A DNA stretch of 64,000 nucleotides from Hirschia sp964351655 (GTDB lineage Bacteria > Pseudomonadota > Alphaproteobacteria > Caulobacterales > Hyphomonadaceae), in contig CAYGPD010000003.1 of the NCBI GenBank assembly GCA_964351655.1, positions 1 through 64,000 on the forward strand, read 5' to 3'. A program made the translations under genes and the position numbers. Positions 52,983-62,558 of the stretch are shown piece by piece (within the stretch, counting starts at the first letter, position 1; every line of letters starts with the position of its first letter). The notes beneath the pieces are model-generated. The model saw only the letters and a list, made by a program, of their open reading frames with translations, made no database searches and had not been told where the DNA came from.

Positions 52983-53780
52983 ATGCCCGAGCAAGTACCG
53001 CTAGTCATCTCACCTTCAGAAATCAACGAGAAATCTAGCACACCGCTATATCAACAACTGTACGATATTCTACGTGCAAAAATCATGGACGGCACGCTCG
53101 GACTAAATACAAAATTGCCCGCAGAACAAGATATTACGAAGATGCTTGGCATTTCCCGTATAACTGTGAAGCGCTCCATGAACGAACTCGCCGTCGCTGG
53201 CCTTGTTCGCCGCCAACGCGGAAATGGTACTGTTGTTATCTATGATGCATCTGCTCCCACTATCCGTGGTAGTTTCGAAACTATGATAGATGGCTTAACG
53301 CGTATGGGCCTTGAAACAACCGTACAGCTTCTTGACTGCACAATGGGTACCGCAAGTCCTGCGATAGCAGAATCCTTAGAGCTGGAAAAAGGTGCAAGTG
53401 TTCAACGTATTGTGCGCCTTCGTAAGTTAAATGACGAACCTTTCTCCTACCTTGTCACATACATCCCCGATGACGTAGCTGACGCCTACGACGATAGTGA
53501 ACTCACCAATCAATCCCTTATCAGACTACTTGAACGTGCTGGGCACGCGCCGATAAGCGCCGAACAAACAATTTCAGCATCAGCTGCCGAACCGGCCGTC
53601 GCTGCAGTTCTAGGCGTAGCAGCTGGATCGCCACTTCTCAGAATTCATCGTATCATGCGCGATGCTAAAGGTCGTCCAGTTCAAAATATAACCGCAAGCT
53701 ATCGCGCAGATAAATTTGAATATCACATGCGCCTAAACCGTAGTGATGCACAGCAAGCAGACTGGCAAACAGAAAAATAG
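52983..53780 (+). CDS. GntR-family regulator (HutC/UTRA type)
   Basis: The 265-residue protein has a winged helix (about 18-85: TPLYQQLYDILRAKIMDGTL, LPAEQDITKMLGISRITVKR, RRQRGNGTVV) and a UTRA ligand-binding domain (about 100-255: IVRLRKLNDEPFSYLVTYIP). I chose the ATG at 52983, preceded by AGGAAA. Regulators of this type bind small organic acids or sugars. It is embedded in the island and is a strong candidate binder of the shared 12-mer. Confidence 0.9.
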   Translation: MPEQVPLVISPSEINEKSSTPLYQQLYDILRAKIMDGTLGLNTKLPAEQDITKMLGISRITVKRSMNELAVAGLVRRQRGNGTVVIYDASAPTIRGSFETMIDGLTRMGLETTVQLLDCTMGTASPAIAESLELEKGASVQRIVRLRKLNDEPFSYLVTYIPDDVADAYDDSELTNQSLIRLLERAGHAPISAEQTISASAAEPAVAAVLGVAAGSPLLRIHRIMRDAKGRPVQNITASYRADKFEYHMRLNRSDAQQADWQTEK

Positions 53781-53807
53781 TAACTAGGCCTCGCCATTCC
53801 ATTTTTT

Positions 53808-53819
53808 AAATGATATACC
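53808..53819 (+). promoter_or_regulatory. Catabolic-island motif, copy B
   Basis: AAATGATATACC, identical to copies A and C. It lies 23 bases before the TTG start of the membrane-protein gene, between that gene and the GntR gene. The TATACC core could overlap a -10 element, but copy A is in the opposite orientation, which favours an operator. Confidence 0.65.
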
Positions 53820-53841
53820 TTTTAAAGAATGGAGAATCCAA

Positions 53842-54504
53842 TTGCCTCTTGAAGCCCTTTTTACGTTGTTGCACGTTCTGGTTTTTGTCTACTGGTTAGG
53901 CGGCGACCTCGGCGCATTCTACACAAGCCGCTTTTTAATAAAGCCGGACATAAGCCGTGAACAACGTCTTCTCGCCTTAAAAGTCGTGAATGATGTCGAC
54001 ATGGCTCCTCGCTCTGCAATTATTCTGGCGCTGCCAACTGGGTTAGTTGTCGCGCAGGCTAAGGGGTGGATAACGACCTCCCCCCTCCTGCTTAGTGCTG
54101 TCATCTTGCTAAGTTTAGCGTGGCTATTGCTTGTGTGGAAACTTCACCTCGATCACGGTAAATCTCCTAAACTGTTTAAAAGCCTTGATATGGTCTTCAG
54201 GCATGGTGCCTTGCTTGGACTCGCCGGTTTTGCAATCGTAGGCTTTATAGGAATACTCAATATCCCTGTGTTCCTCAGCATAAAAATGCTCATTCTGGCA
54301 GCATGTATTAGTCTCGGCCTCTTTATTCGCAAGGTTCTCAATCCCCTTGGACCCGCCATTGGAGACCTCATGCAAACCAACTCAGAAAACGCACAAAACC
54401 AAATAGCAGATACTCTCAATCGCGCACGTCCCCTTGTTGTCGGAATATGGATATTGCTCCTCGCCGCCGCATTGATGGGCTTGTGGATGCCGACATCGTT
54501 CTAG
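53842..54504 (+). CDS. Hypothetical integral membrane protein
   Basis: This 220-residue protein has about five to six membrane segments (first near 7-25, last near 196-216) with FVYWLGGDLGAFYTSR near the start. The start is TTG with GGAGA nine bases upstream. It precedes the FAD-linked oxidase gene by 12 bases. It may anchor or supply electrons for that enzyme, or transport substrate. The family is not recognised. Confidence 0.68.
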   Translation: MPLEALFTLLHVLVFVYWLGGDLGAFYTSRFLIKPDISREQRLLALKVVNDVDMAPRSAIILALPTGLVVAQAKGWITTSPLLLSAVILLSLAWLLLVWKLHLDHGKSPKLFKSLDMVFRHGALLGLAGFAIVGFIGILNIPVFLSIKMLILAACISLGLFIRKVLNPLGPAIGDLMQTNSENAQNQIADTLNRARPLVVGIWILLLAAALMGLWMPTSF

Positions 54505-54516
54505 GATATTGAAATC

Positions 54517-56103
54517 ATGACAAATAACACTCCCCACGCCGCTCAAATGTCAGCATCTGTTCGTCAATTATTTGCTGATGCAGGATGCATCGAAAATGCC
54601 AATACTATAGCTTTGATGAGCCAAGATATCTGGTCAAAAGGCGAGGACGCAGCTTTTATTGCAACACCTGAAAGCGTTGAACAACTTACACATATTGTAA
54701 AGTTAGCAAATGACAATGGTGTAGCGCTAAACCCTCGCGGCGGCGGCATGTCCTATACAAACGGGTATACACCTGATCGTAAAAACATAGGAATGCTTGA
54801 CCTCTCTCGTTTAAACAAAATCATCGAAATCAATGCAGATGACATGTATATTAGTGTCCAAGCAGGCGTTACATGGGTACAAATAGACGACGCCCTGAAA
54901 CCACTTGGACTTCGTACACCTTTCTGGGGCCCATTGTCAGGCCTCTCTTCCTCAGTGGGCGGCGGCTTATCTCAAAACAATGCTTTCTTCGGGGCTGGAA
55001 CATATGGCCCGTCAACAGAAAGCGTAACATCCCTCACAGTAGTACTAGCGGATGGATCAGTCGTTAAAACAGGGACAGCAGGCACAAATGGGGGCTCTCC
55101 ATTCTGGCGCCATTACGGACCAGATCTTACAGGTCTTTTCCTAGGAGACGCTGGTTCTTTAGGCTTCAAAGCTGAAGCAACTTTCCGTCTCATACCACGT
55201 CCAGAATTTGAAGACTGGGCTAGTTTTGAATTTAAAACTCAACAAGATAGCGCCCGCGCCACCGCAGCTGTTGCTCGCCAAGGCATTGCAAGTGAAGTCT
55301 TCGGATTCGACCCAAACCTCACAAAAATTCGCCTACAGCGTGCGTCCTTGCTAGCAGATGTAAAAACGCTTGGGAATGTCATCAAAGGCCAAGGTTCACT
55401 CCTTAAAGGCATTAAAGAAGGTGCAAAGATCGCACTTGCCGGACGTGACTTCGTTGAAGCCAACACATGGTCTCTTCACTTTGTTGTGGAAGGCAGATCA
55501 CAGGCTGGCGTAAAAGAAGATATGAAACGCCTACGTGATATTGTTGCGAAACACAGTGCTGTAGAAACTGAAAACTCAATCCCCAAAATCATTCGCTCAA
55601 ACCCATTTACGCCATTGAACACCATACTTGGACCAGAGGGTGAAAGATGGGTTCCCGTTCACGGTATCGTACCAATGTCAAAAGCTGAGACTGTGTGGAA
55701 TGAGATTCAAGCCATGTTTAACTCTCGCAAGGCAGAATTTGAAAATCACAAGATTCAAACAGGATATCTCACAACAACCTTATCCACTAATGGCTTTCTA
55801 ATCGAACCTGTTTTCATTTGGCCTGAAGAGATTTTTGCTATTCACGAAGCAACGATTGAACCAAACGTTCTAAAGAAAACCAAGCGTCATGCCCCAAATC
55901 CAGAAGTCACTGCGCTAGTAGCTGATACGCGCAAGGAAGTGGTTAAAATTTTTCAAAAGTATGGGGCAGCTCACTTCCAAATCGGGAGAACCTACCCCTA
56001 CAGTGAAAACCGAGATGCAAATTCTCAAGCTATGTTATTAAAAATAAAGGCCGCTATTGATCCTAATGGCAATGTAAACCCCGGTTCTCTTGGATTAGGT
56101 TAA
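54517..56103 (+). CDS. FAD-linked oxidase
   Basis: A 528-residue flavoprotein of the vanillyl-alcohol-oxidase/GlcD type with the FAD-binding PRGGGMSYTNGYTPD, ISVQAGVTWVQIDDAL, PLSGLSSSVGGGLSQNN and LGDAGSLGFKAEATF, plus a C-terminal VNPGSLGLG. These enzymes oxidise alcohols, hydroxy acids or amines. It lies between the membrane protein and the aldehyde dehydrogenase genes, suggesting alcohol-to-aldehyde-to-acid oxidation. Confidence 0.9.
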   Translation: MTNNTPHAAQMSASVRQLFADAGCIENANTIALMSQDIWSKGEDAAFIATPESVEQLTHIVKLANDNGVALNPRGGGMSYTNGYTPDRKNIGMLDLSRLNKIIEINADDMYISVQAGVTWVQIDDALKPLGLRTPFWGPLSGLSSSVGGGLSQNNAFFGAGTYGPSTESVTSLTVVLADGSVVKTGTAGTNGGSPFWRHYGPDLTGLFLGDAGSLGFKAEATFRLIPRPEFEDWASFEFKTQQDSARATAAVARQGIASEVFGFDPNLTKIRLQRASLLADVKTLGNVIKGQGSLLKGIKEGAKIALAGRDFVEANTWSLHFVVEGRSQAGVKEDMKRLRDIVAKHSAVETENSIPKIIRSNPFTPLNTILGPEGERWVPVHGIVPMSKAETVWNEIQAMFNSRKAEFENHKIQTGYLTTTLSTNGFLIEPVFIWPEEIFAIHEATIEPNVLKKTKRHAPNPEVTALVADTRKEVVKIFQKYGAAHFQIGRTYPYSENRDANSQAMLLKIKAAIDPNGNVNPGSLGLG

Positions 56104-56106
56104 ACC

Positions 56107-57525
56107 ATGACACGCACACTAAAAGTTAGAAACCCGCGTAATGGTGAGCTAGACTACTCGATCCAAGCAGTGGATGCGAATATCATAGAAAGTGAAGCGA
56201 AACGCCTACGTGAAAATCAAAAAAAATGGCGTGAACTAAGCCTAGAAACACGTAGTGAACAGCTCAAAGAGTTTGCCAACGCGCTTGTTCAAAATCGAGC
56301 AAAAATAGCCGCTGCCCTAGAACTAGATACAGGACGGCGCAAAATTGCCGCACTAGAAGTTGATGGCGTAGTTGGCGCTATAATGGCTTGGTCAGCTCAA
56401 ATTGACAGACTACTTCCACGCGGATGGACGCAAGGAATATCCAACCCCAAGCTCCAACATGCGCCTCAGTTTATGCCATATGGCTTAGTTGGTGTCATAT
56501 CTCCGTGGAACTTTCCGCTTATTTTATCTATGATTGACACAGTACCCGCACTTCTTGCGGGGTGTTCCGTGATGGTGAAACCTTCAGAAGTTACCCCTCG
56601 GTTTGCTGATATTCTTACACAAATTATTCAATCCAGCCCGTTGGCAGGTGTCTTTTGTTTTGTGCAGGGAGATGGTGCAACTGGCGCTGCCCTCATAGAA
56701 TCTGTGGATGCGGTATGCTTCACAGGATCGGTTGCTACTGGCCGCAAAGTAGCTGCTGCCGCTGCTGCTAAAATGATCCCAGCCTTCCTTGAACTAGGCG
56801 GCAAAGACCCCCTCATCGTTCTTGCTGATTCAAATATTGAACACGCGACGGACGCAGCACTTCGCGGCGCGACGGTTTCAACAGGACAAGCTTGCCAATC
56901 AATTGAGCGCGTCTATGTCCAAAACAACATTTTAGAAGAGTTCACAAACCTACTTGCTCAGAAAGCAAAAGCCGCACGATTAAATTGGCCAGAGATTTCA
57001 TCTGGTGAAATTGGGCCAATCATATTTGACAGGCAAGCTGCAATTCTAACATCCCATATTGAAGATGCCGTAGCCAAAGGTGCCAAAATACTAGCTGGTG
57101 GAAAAGTAGAAAACCATGGCGGAGGCCTCTGGCTAGAACCAACAGTTCTTTCCAATGTAAACCACTCAATGAAAGTCATGACGGAAGAAACATTTGGTCC
57201 AATAATTCCAGTGATGGGATTTGAAACCAATGAAGAAGCCATAGCTATGGCAAATGACACAGAGTACGGGCTTTCTGCAGCTGTTTTTGCAGGCGATCTC
57301 AAAGACGCAACAGCTCTTGCTATGCACATTGAAGCAGGTGCAGTAAGTCTAAACGACGCTGCATTAACATCAACATTCCACGAAGCTGAAAAACATAGCT
57401 TTAAACTCTCTGGAATGGGCGGATCTCGCATGGGCGCATCGGGTTTCCAGCGCTTCTTGAGACGTAAAGCACTTATCGCTAATACTGGCGCACCTGCACC
57501 GCTAAGTGCGTTTTCTGAGGATTAG
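56107..57525 (+). CDS. Aldehyde dehydrogenase
   Basis: The 472-residue NAD(P)-dependent enzyme keeps the catalytic Glu in LELGGKDPLIV, the catalytic Cys in STGQACQSIERVYV, GVISPWNFPL, FTGSVATGR and TEETFGPIIPV. All key residues are present. It is three bases after the oxidase gene and two before the crotonase gene, so it probably acts on the product of the oxidase. Confidence 0.93.
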   Translation: MTRTLKVRNPRNGELDYSIQAVDANIIESEAKRLRENQKKWRELSLETRSEQLKEFANALVQNRAKIAAALELDTGRRKIAALEVDGVVGAIMAWSAQIDRLLPRGWTQGISNPKLQHAPQFMPYGLVGVISPWNFPLILSMIDTVPALLAGCSVMVKPSEVTPRFADILTQIIQSSPLAGVFCFVQGDGATGAALIESVDAVCFTGSVATGRKVAAAAAAKMIPAFLELGGKDPLIVLADSNIEHATDAALRGATVSTGQACQSIERVYVQNNILEEFTNLLAQKAKAARLNWPEISSGEIGPIIFDRQAAILTSHIEDAVAKGAKILAGGKVENHGGGLWLEPTVLSNVNHSMKVMTEETFGPIIPVMGFETNEEAIAMANDTEYGLSAAVFAGDLKDATALAMHIEAGAVSLNDAALTSTFHEAEKHSFKLSGMGGSRMGASGFQRFLRRKALIANTGAPAPLSAFSED

Positions 57526-57527
57526 AT

Positions 57528-58313
57528 TTGACCCAAGATATCCGATTAGACGTTGTTGGCTCCAATGCCGAAATCGTCTTAAACAAACCTGAAAAACGTA
57601 ATGCGCTGTCTGTTAAAATGTGGCAGGCTATCCCTGATCTCATTGCACAAGCTGAAGCAAATGAAGATGTAAAAGTCATTATAATTCATGGCGGTGATGC
57701 TGGTGCTTTTGCGGCAGGTGCTGACATTTCTGAATTTGAAGCAATCTATAGCACCGCTGAAACAGCCAAAGCAGCCGCCGATGGAATTGATGCAGCTTTA
57801 ACTGCAATTGAAAACTGCTCTAAACCCACAATTGCGTCCATTGATGGGGCATGTATAGGTGGTGGCGTAAGTGTCGCAATGTCGACAGATATTCGCGTCG
57901 CATCTTCAAAATCAAAATTTGGAGTAACACCGGGCAAACTTGGCATGGTTTATCCTGCCGGTGATACGCGCCGACTACTACGCGCCATTGGCGCAGGCGC
58001 TACCAAAGATATCCTATTCACGGGTCGCATTTTTCTAGCGCCCGAAGCTAAATCTATGGGATTGATTGATCACCTCACAACCGAAACGCCTGCAATTGAA
58101 AAGGCGCGAGAACTTGCATGCCAGATCGGTCAAATCTCTCAATGGTCTACACGCGCAACTAAGAAAATGATTTCGGGTATTCTAGATAAAGGTTGGACGC
58201 CAACCTCAACAGAAGCAAAGGAATTATTCCTGCAAGGCTTCGCCAATGAAGACTTTGAAGACGGCTTTAAAGCATTCCTTGAAAAGCGTCCCCCAAACTT
58301 CACATTCAAATAG
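57528..58313 (+). CDS. Crotonase-fold protein lacking the hydratase glutamates
   Basis: A 261-residue protein of the enoyl-CoA hydratase family with GDAGAFAAGADISEF and IDGACIGGGVSVAMSTDIRVA. The two catalytic Glu of hydratases are replaced: the first by Ser (GGGVSVA instead of GGGCELA) and the second by Pro (FGVTPGKLG instead of FGxPEIxLG). It may therefore be an isomerase, decarboxylase or other crotonase. The start is TTG. It ends the rightward operon at the terminator 58321-58349. Confidence 0.88.
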   Translation: MTQDIRLDVVGSNAEIVLNKPEKRNALSVKMWQAIPDLIAQAEANEDVKVIIIHGGDAGAFAAGADISEFEAIYSTAETAKAAADGIDAALTAIENCSKPTIASIDGACIGGGVSVAMSTDIRVASSKSKFGVTPGKLGMVYPAGDTRRLLRAIGAGATKDILFTGRIFLAPEAKSMGLIDHLTTETPAIEKARELACQIGQISQWSTRATKKMISGILDKGWTPTSTEAKELFLQGFANEDFEDGFKAFLEKRPPNFTFK

Positions 58314-58320
58314 TCAAAAC

Positions 58321-58349
58321 AAAAAGGCTCCCAATTGGGAGCCTTTTTT
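58321..58349. terminator. Bidirectional terminator
   Basis: AAGGCTCCC-AATT-GGGAGCCTT is a perfect 9-bp hairpin with A-rich sequence before and TTTTTT after. It ends both the crotonase gene and the converging amidase operon. Confidence 0.93.
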
Positions 58350-58370
58350 CTAAGTATTTATAGACTACAT

Positions 58371-59648
58371 TTAAATAGATGGCGCAGGTGGCCGACCAAA
58401 CAATCGCTCTAATGCAGATGCAGCACTTAAAGTCCGCGCATCAGCTCCTTCTGGCCCCATCACCTGACAAGATAATGGCAATCCATTTTCAGATACGCCC
58501 GTATAGACAGCACTTGCAGGCAAAGCAGCAAAGTCAGCCCATGCCGTAAAGTCAGCCTGATTAGCAGGCACGTCCGCATCAAATGAGAAAGCATTTTGCG
58601 GCGCTGTCGGTGCGACCACAAAATCAAACCGCTCAAACACCACCTTAGCAGCGTTATGTACTGCCTTCACATGCGCATAAGCGTCTTTCAACTCCTGTGC
58701 AGGGCGCGCAACGCCCCACGCCATGAGTTTTCTAAATAAAGGTGAAAACCCATCTGGGTTTTTAGCCAATTTTTCCGCATGCACTTCAGCGGCTTCACAT
58801 TCAGAAATCAACAAGCCTGCGCGTCGAGATTTGCCATACAAATACTCAGGCGGTGTCACGCTTTCTAATGATGCGCCCGCAGACTTTAACTTTGCAACAA
58901 CATTTGCAAAACCTGCTTCAACATCCGCATCCAATGCAACATCACCTGCGCCATCCCAAATGCCGATACGCAGATCCGACAGATCAACCTTCTGGGTCAC
59001 CACAGCCTGATCACTTAATACTGCTAAAACCGCAGCTAGTTCATCTACGCTGCGCGCATGTGGCCCCACATGATCAAGCGTATAGGACAATGCAATCACA
59101 CCGTCTTCAGGCACTAACTGCGTGGTAGGCTTATGCCCTTGCACACCACAATAAGCAGACGGAATACGCACACTACCCATTGTGTCAGATCCAAGCGCCA
59201 CATCACACAATGTAGCAGAAACTGCACTTCCAGATCCCCCGGATGATCCACCAGGCGTATAACCGTGTTTCCAAGGGTTTTGCGTACGCCCAAAAGCTTC
59301 ATTATCCGTCGTTGCGCCCAAAGCCCCCTCATGCATATTCACAATGCCGAGTATCACCGCACCTGCTGCCCTCAAACGCGCAACAGCCACAGCATCTTCT
59401 GGTGCAATCACATCTTTGTACGCCGCAATTCCAGCATGGTGAGGCATGCCTTTCACAGCAATATTCGCCTTCACACCGATACACCAACCGTCGATTGGTG
59501 ATAATGCACGTCCATTGTCATGGCGCAATTGAGAGGCTTCAGCGTCCGCCTCTGCTTCTTCCAATCGCAAACTCACAAACGCGTTCAATTGCGGGTTTAG
59601 CGACTGGATACGATCACGATAATATTGAAAGCGCTCAATGGGTGTCAT
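58371..59648 (-). CDS. Amidase (signature family)
   Basis: This 425-residue enzyme has the amidase signature: GVKANIAVKGMPHHAG with the Lys, TPGGSSGGSGSAVSATL and LGSDTMGSVRIPSAYCGVQG with the two serines. Members hydrolyse amides, including allophanate, nicotinamide and aryl amides. It is the last gene of the leftward PrpD-ligase-amidase operon and overlaps the ligase stop by one base. The substrate is unknown. Confidence 0.9.
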   Translation of the reverse strand: MTPIERFQYYRDRIQSLNPQLNAFVSLRLEEAEADAEASQLRHDNGRALSPIDGWCIGVKANIAVKGMPHHAGIAAYKDVIAPEDAVAVARLRAAGAVILGIVNMHEGALGATTDNEAFGRTQNPWKHGYTPGGSSGGSGSAVSATLCDVALGSDTMGSVRIPSAYCGVQGHKPTTQLVPEDGVIALSYTLDHVGPHARSVDELAAVLAVLSDQAVVTQKVDLSDLRIGIWDGAGDVALDADVEAGFANVVAKLKSAGASLESVTPPEYLYGKSRRAGLLISECEAAEVHAEKLAKNPDGFSPLFRKLMAWGVARPAQELKDAYAHVKAVHNAAKVVFERFDFVVAPTAPQNAFSFDADVPANQADFTAWADFAALPASAVYTGVSENGLPLSCQVMGPEGADARTLSAASALERLFGRPPAPSI

Positions 59649-61039
59649 TAAAAACGCTCGTCAATCAAACGGATAGGTTTTTGACGCACTTCAGTTTGCG
59701 TCAATGCAGCAAGATCACCCGGTCCAGAAAGCTCAATACCACAATCTATACCGATTTTCTGTTTCAAGAATGCTTTATACTTCGCCACTTCTGTTTCACC
59801 GCGTGGACCATTCACTTCAGCACACACAATAAACTCGTCACGGCCAGAACTATCGCGTTCAGCTTTACAGATGAACTCACCAGCAAAATTATCCATTTCT
59901 TCCAGCAATGGACCCATCGCTTGTGGGAAGATATTAATACCGCGAATTTTCACCATATTGTCTGAACGCCCAAGGAAACCTTCAATACGCTTGAAGTTAA
60001 TTTCCAATGCAGATGAATCTGTACGCACACGTGTCACATCATGGGTGTTAAAACGAATGATCGGATAAATGTCATCCTTGTAGAGACACGTACAAACCAT
60101 GTCTCCATCCTGTCCATCCGCCACGGGCTTACCATCATCAATACCACAAACTTCTAAGTATTGAGCATCTTCCATAACATAGAGACCGTTGCGGTCTGGC
60201 CCCTCACCTGCAATACATCCAGTGTCACCCACACCATACCAATCAAAACAATCCACGCCGCCCCACGACTCCGACAAGCTCTGCTTATCTTCACGACCAA
60301 GATGTCCCGATACCATACGGATGTTCAAATCTTTAACAGGGTCAATACCTTGTTCTACAGCAACACGGGCAAGCTTTTTGATATAATCAGCAAAACCAAC
60401 AATCACAGTCGCACCAAAATCACGCATCAACTCAACCTGCTTGATGGAGCGTGTTTCGACACCCGTACCCGCAGACATAAACAAAGCACTCGTCCAGTGA
60501 ATCACAGACTCACGTACATAGTGACCACCATTAATCATGCCGTGCCCATAAACAGAGTGCACAACATCATCAGGACGCAGACCTTGGAAACGATATAGAC
60601 GCCCCAGTAGCAGGTTTTGCGCTTCACGGCTTTTCGCACCGAATAGTAGAACTTGAGGTGTACCGGTTGTTCCCGAAGTCGTGTGCATAATGACCGGCGG
60701 GCGCCCATCAGGATATGTATTGAATCCCGAAAAATCACCCAATGGTGGCGCAAGCGCTATGGATTCCATTATGTCTTTTTTATCAAACATTGGCAGAGAA
60801 GATAAAGTATCGAGTCCCTTTATATCTCCCGTTTCGATACCCGCATTTCCCCATAATCTTTGATAAAATGGAATTTGCCAGGCACGCGCGACGCAACGCG
60901 CAAACAGTTTTTCCTGATGCGCGCGAATTTCATCCTTACTTTTTTTAGCAAAGGCGATGAATTCATCCCCAATAGGGTGATCCTTCTGCATTTGGTTCCA
61001 GTCAGCGGAATCAAAGTAATTTTTATGCGTATCAGCCAT
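59648..61039 (-). CDS. PaaK-like acyl-CoA ligase
   Basis: A 463-residue adenylate-forming protein related to phenylacetate-CoA ligase: TTSGTTGTPQVLLFG for phosphate binding, GVGDTGCIAGEG, RFNTHDVTRVRTD and GRSDNMVKIRGINIFPQAM. It would make an acyl-CoA from a carboxylic acid. It lies between the MmgE/PrpD and amidase genes on the same strand, immediately after the former. Confidence 0.9.
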   Translation of the reverse strand: MADTHKNYFDSADWNQMQKDHPIGDEFIAFAKKSKDEIRAHQEKLFARCVARAWQIPFYQRLWGNAGIETGDIKGLDTLSSLPMFDKKDIMESIALAPPLGDFSGFNTYPDGRPPVIMHTTSGTTGTPQVLLFGAKSREAQNLLLGRLYRFQGLRPDDVVHSVYGHGMINGGHYVRESVIHWTSALFMSAGTGVETRSIKQVELMRDFGATVIVGFADYIKKLARVAVEQGIDPVKDLNIRMVSGHLGREDKQSLSESWGGVDCFDWYGVGDTGCIAGEGPDRNGLYVMEDAQYLEVCGIDDGKPVADGQDGDMVCTCLYKDDIYPIIRFNTHDVTRVRTDSSALEINFKRIEGFLGRSDNMVKIRGINIFPQAMGPLLEEMDNFAGEFICKAERDSSGRDEFIVCAEVNGPRGETEVAKYKAFLKQKIGIDCGIELSGPGDLAALTQTEVRQKPIRLIDERF

Positions 61040-62413
61040 TTAGGCCTCCTGTCCGGTTGCGAGACGGGAAAGATGGGCGCAATCGTCCAGCGTTTCCAAA
61101 TTGTCGGTGAGTTGAATGAGAGTATCTTCTATTTTTGTATTATTTTGTCCCCAGCCAAAAGCGCAGCAGGAACGAAATTTAGCGATATGTTCATCGCGTG
61201 ACATCGGGGATATAGGGGAACCAAACAAAGCATCAATTGATGCTTCAACCGTAGTTCCATCCTTCAGTATAGCGATCGCTGTTTGAGGCGCAAAAGCAGC
61301 AGGGCTAGGGTGGCCATCATTCTCTACATGAATACGTTGCCCCAATTGGTGGACCTGTGGATCAACAAGTGATGCGTCTGCAAAGTCCTGCAGTGTCACA
61401 TTCCCCGTCATCAGCGCTACAGCTCCCGAATATTGAAAGCACAAACGCGCATAATTGCTTGTCATATTTTCAGTCAGCGGACGCCCCACTAACCGCTCTA
61501 TAATGGGCGGTGCCCGCAAGGTTAGCTTTTCAAGATTATCGGATGTCACGCCTTGTACTTTTAGCATCTGTACAAGTACAATTCCGCCCTGTGCAGCGCG
61601 CCCAGTTGGAAAAGGTTTGTGGCTAACATCAGCTATACGCCAGATTTTTCCAAGCGATTGAATTACCGGTTCTAAATCGTATTCATCTTCAAACAGCGCG
61701 AAATATCCATACGGACCTTCAAGACTGTCATGCGGACCTTCCATACCAAGCTCAGCAAGATCACACGCCATCACAGCGCCCCGTGCACCATTACCGATCT
61801 GGACTGGTAAAGCTGGCTTACCCTCAACATGAGACTGCATTGTGCCTGAACAAAATGCTAAAGCATATCCAAGTGCATTTTTTGTTTGATCCGCGTCAAA
61901 TCCGCGTAATCTAGAAATTCCCAAAGTCGCACCAAAGGTTCCGGCATTTGCCGGCCTAAAGAATTTTAGAGCGCTTGATACCGAAACACCAATACCCGCC
62001 GCAAAATCCACAGCTACTGCCATAGCCACTGCAAGATCTTTTCCTGACACAGTTTCGTTTTTGCTATCTATCTCTGCTAACAAAGCCGACAGAATAGTCG
62101 CTAGAGGGTGAACAACAGCAGGCTCATGCACACAGTCATATTCTTGGCAATGAATTTGAAACCCATTGATAAACGCAGCGTTTGCAGCGCTCGTCTTACC
62201 ACTATCACGGCCCCAAACGTTCGCACGTCCACCACCCGCCCATCGAGATGCAGATGCTCGAATTTTTTTTGAAAGTGGCGCATTTGCGCCTGCAATGCCC
62301 ACACCAATTGTATCGAGCAGAAAAGTCTTCACAGCGTGTACAGCATGAGGCGGCATGTCCTCAAACTTCGTGTTCAAACCATGTTCAACGATTGCATCTA
62401 TGAATTTCGTCAT
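61040..62413 (-). CDS. MmgE/PrpD-family protein
   Basis: The 457-residue protein has MmgE/PrpD markers: FLLDTIGVGIAGANAP near the start, AAFINGFQIHCQEYDCVHEPAVVHP, GTFGATLGISRLRGF, KPFPTGRAAQGG and C-terminal FGSPISPMSRDE. The family includes 2-methylcitrate dehydratase and iminodisuccinate epimerase. It is the first gene of the leftward operon and is divergent from the CoA-transferase gene, sharing the region with motif copy C and the palindrome at 62474. Confidence 0.9.
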   Translation of the reverse strand: MTKFIDAIVEHGLNTKFEDMPPHAVHAVKTFLLDTIGVGIAGANAPLSKKIRASASRWAGGGRANVWGRDSGKTSAANAAFINGFQIHCQEYDCVHEPAVVHPLATILSALLAEIDSKNETVSGKDLAVAMAVAVDFAAGIGVSVSSALKFFRPANAGTFGATLGISRLRGFDADQTKNALGYALAFCSGTMQSHVEGKPALPVQIGNGARGAVMACDLAELGMEGPHDSLEGPYGYFALFEDEYDLEPVIQSLGKIWRIADVSHKPFPTGRAAQGGIVLVQMLKVQGVTSDNLEKLTLRAPPIIERLVGRPLTENMTSNYARLCFQYSGAVALMTGNVTLQDFADASLVDPQVHQLGQRIHVENDGHPSPAAFAPQTAIAILKDGTTVEASIDALFGSPISPMSRDEHIAKFRSCCAFGWGQNNTKIEDTLIQLTDNLETLDDCAHLSRLATGQEA

Positions 62414-62460
62414 GCCAAAGCTTCCTGCGACAGTTTTTCTGCCAAGTCGTGAAAGAAAGA

Positions 62461-62475
62461 GGTATATTTAATTTG
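62461..62475 (-). promoter_or_regulatory. Degenerate copy of the island motif
   Basis: GGTATATTTAATTTG reads CAAATTAAATATACC on the minus strand, which matches the context of copy C (CAAATTAAATGATATACC) except that the central GAT is missing. It lies 48 bases before the MmgE/PrpD start and is arranged as an inverted pair with copy C. Confidence 0.45.
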
Positions 62476-62483
62476 TCCGGACA
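62474..62483. promoter_or_regulatory. Perfect palindrome TGTCCGGACA
   Basis: TGTCCGGACA is a perfect 10-base palindrome in the divergent region between the MmgE/PrpD and CoA-transferase genes. It could be an operator for the second GntR protein. Ten-base palindromes can occur by chance, so this is tentative. Confidence 0.35.
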
Positions 62484-62546
62484 TATTATAGTGTTAGCAT
62501 AATCAATATGGTTGCGTGAACCCAAAAAGAGCAAAATAGGCAAATT

Positions 62547-62558
62547 AAATGATATACC
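62547..62558 (+). promoter_or_regulatory. Catabolic-island motif, copy C
   Basis: AAATGATATACC, identical to copies A and B. It overlaps the ATG of the CoA-transferase gene (62549) and lies about 135 bases from the divergent MmgE/PrpD start. Binding here could block both directions. Confidence 0.6.
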
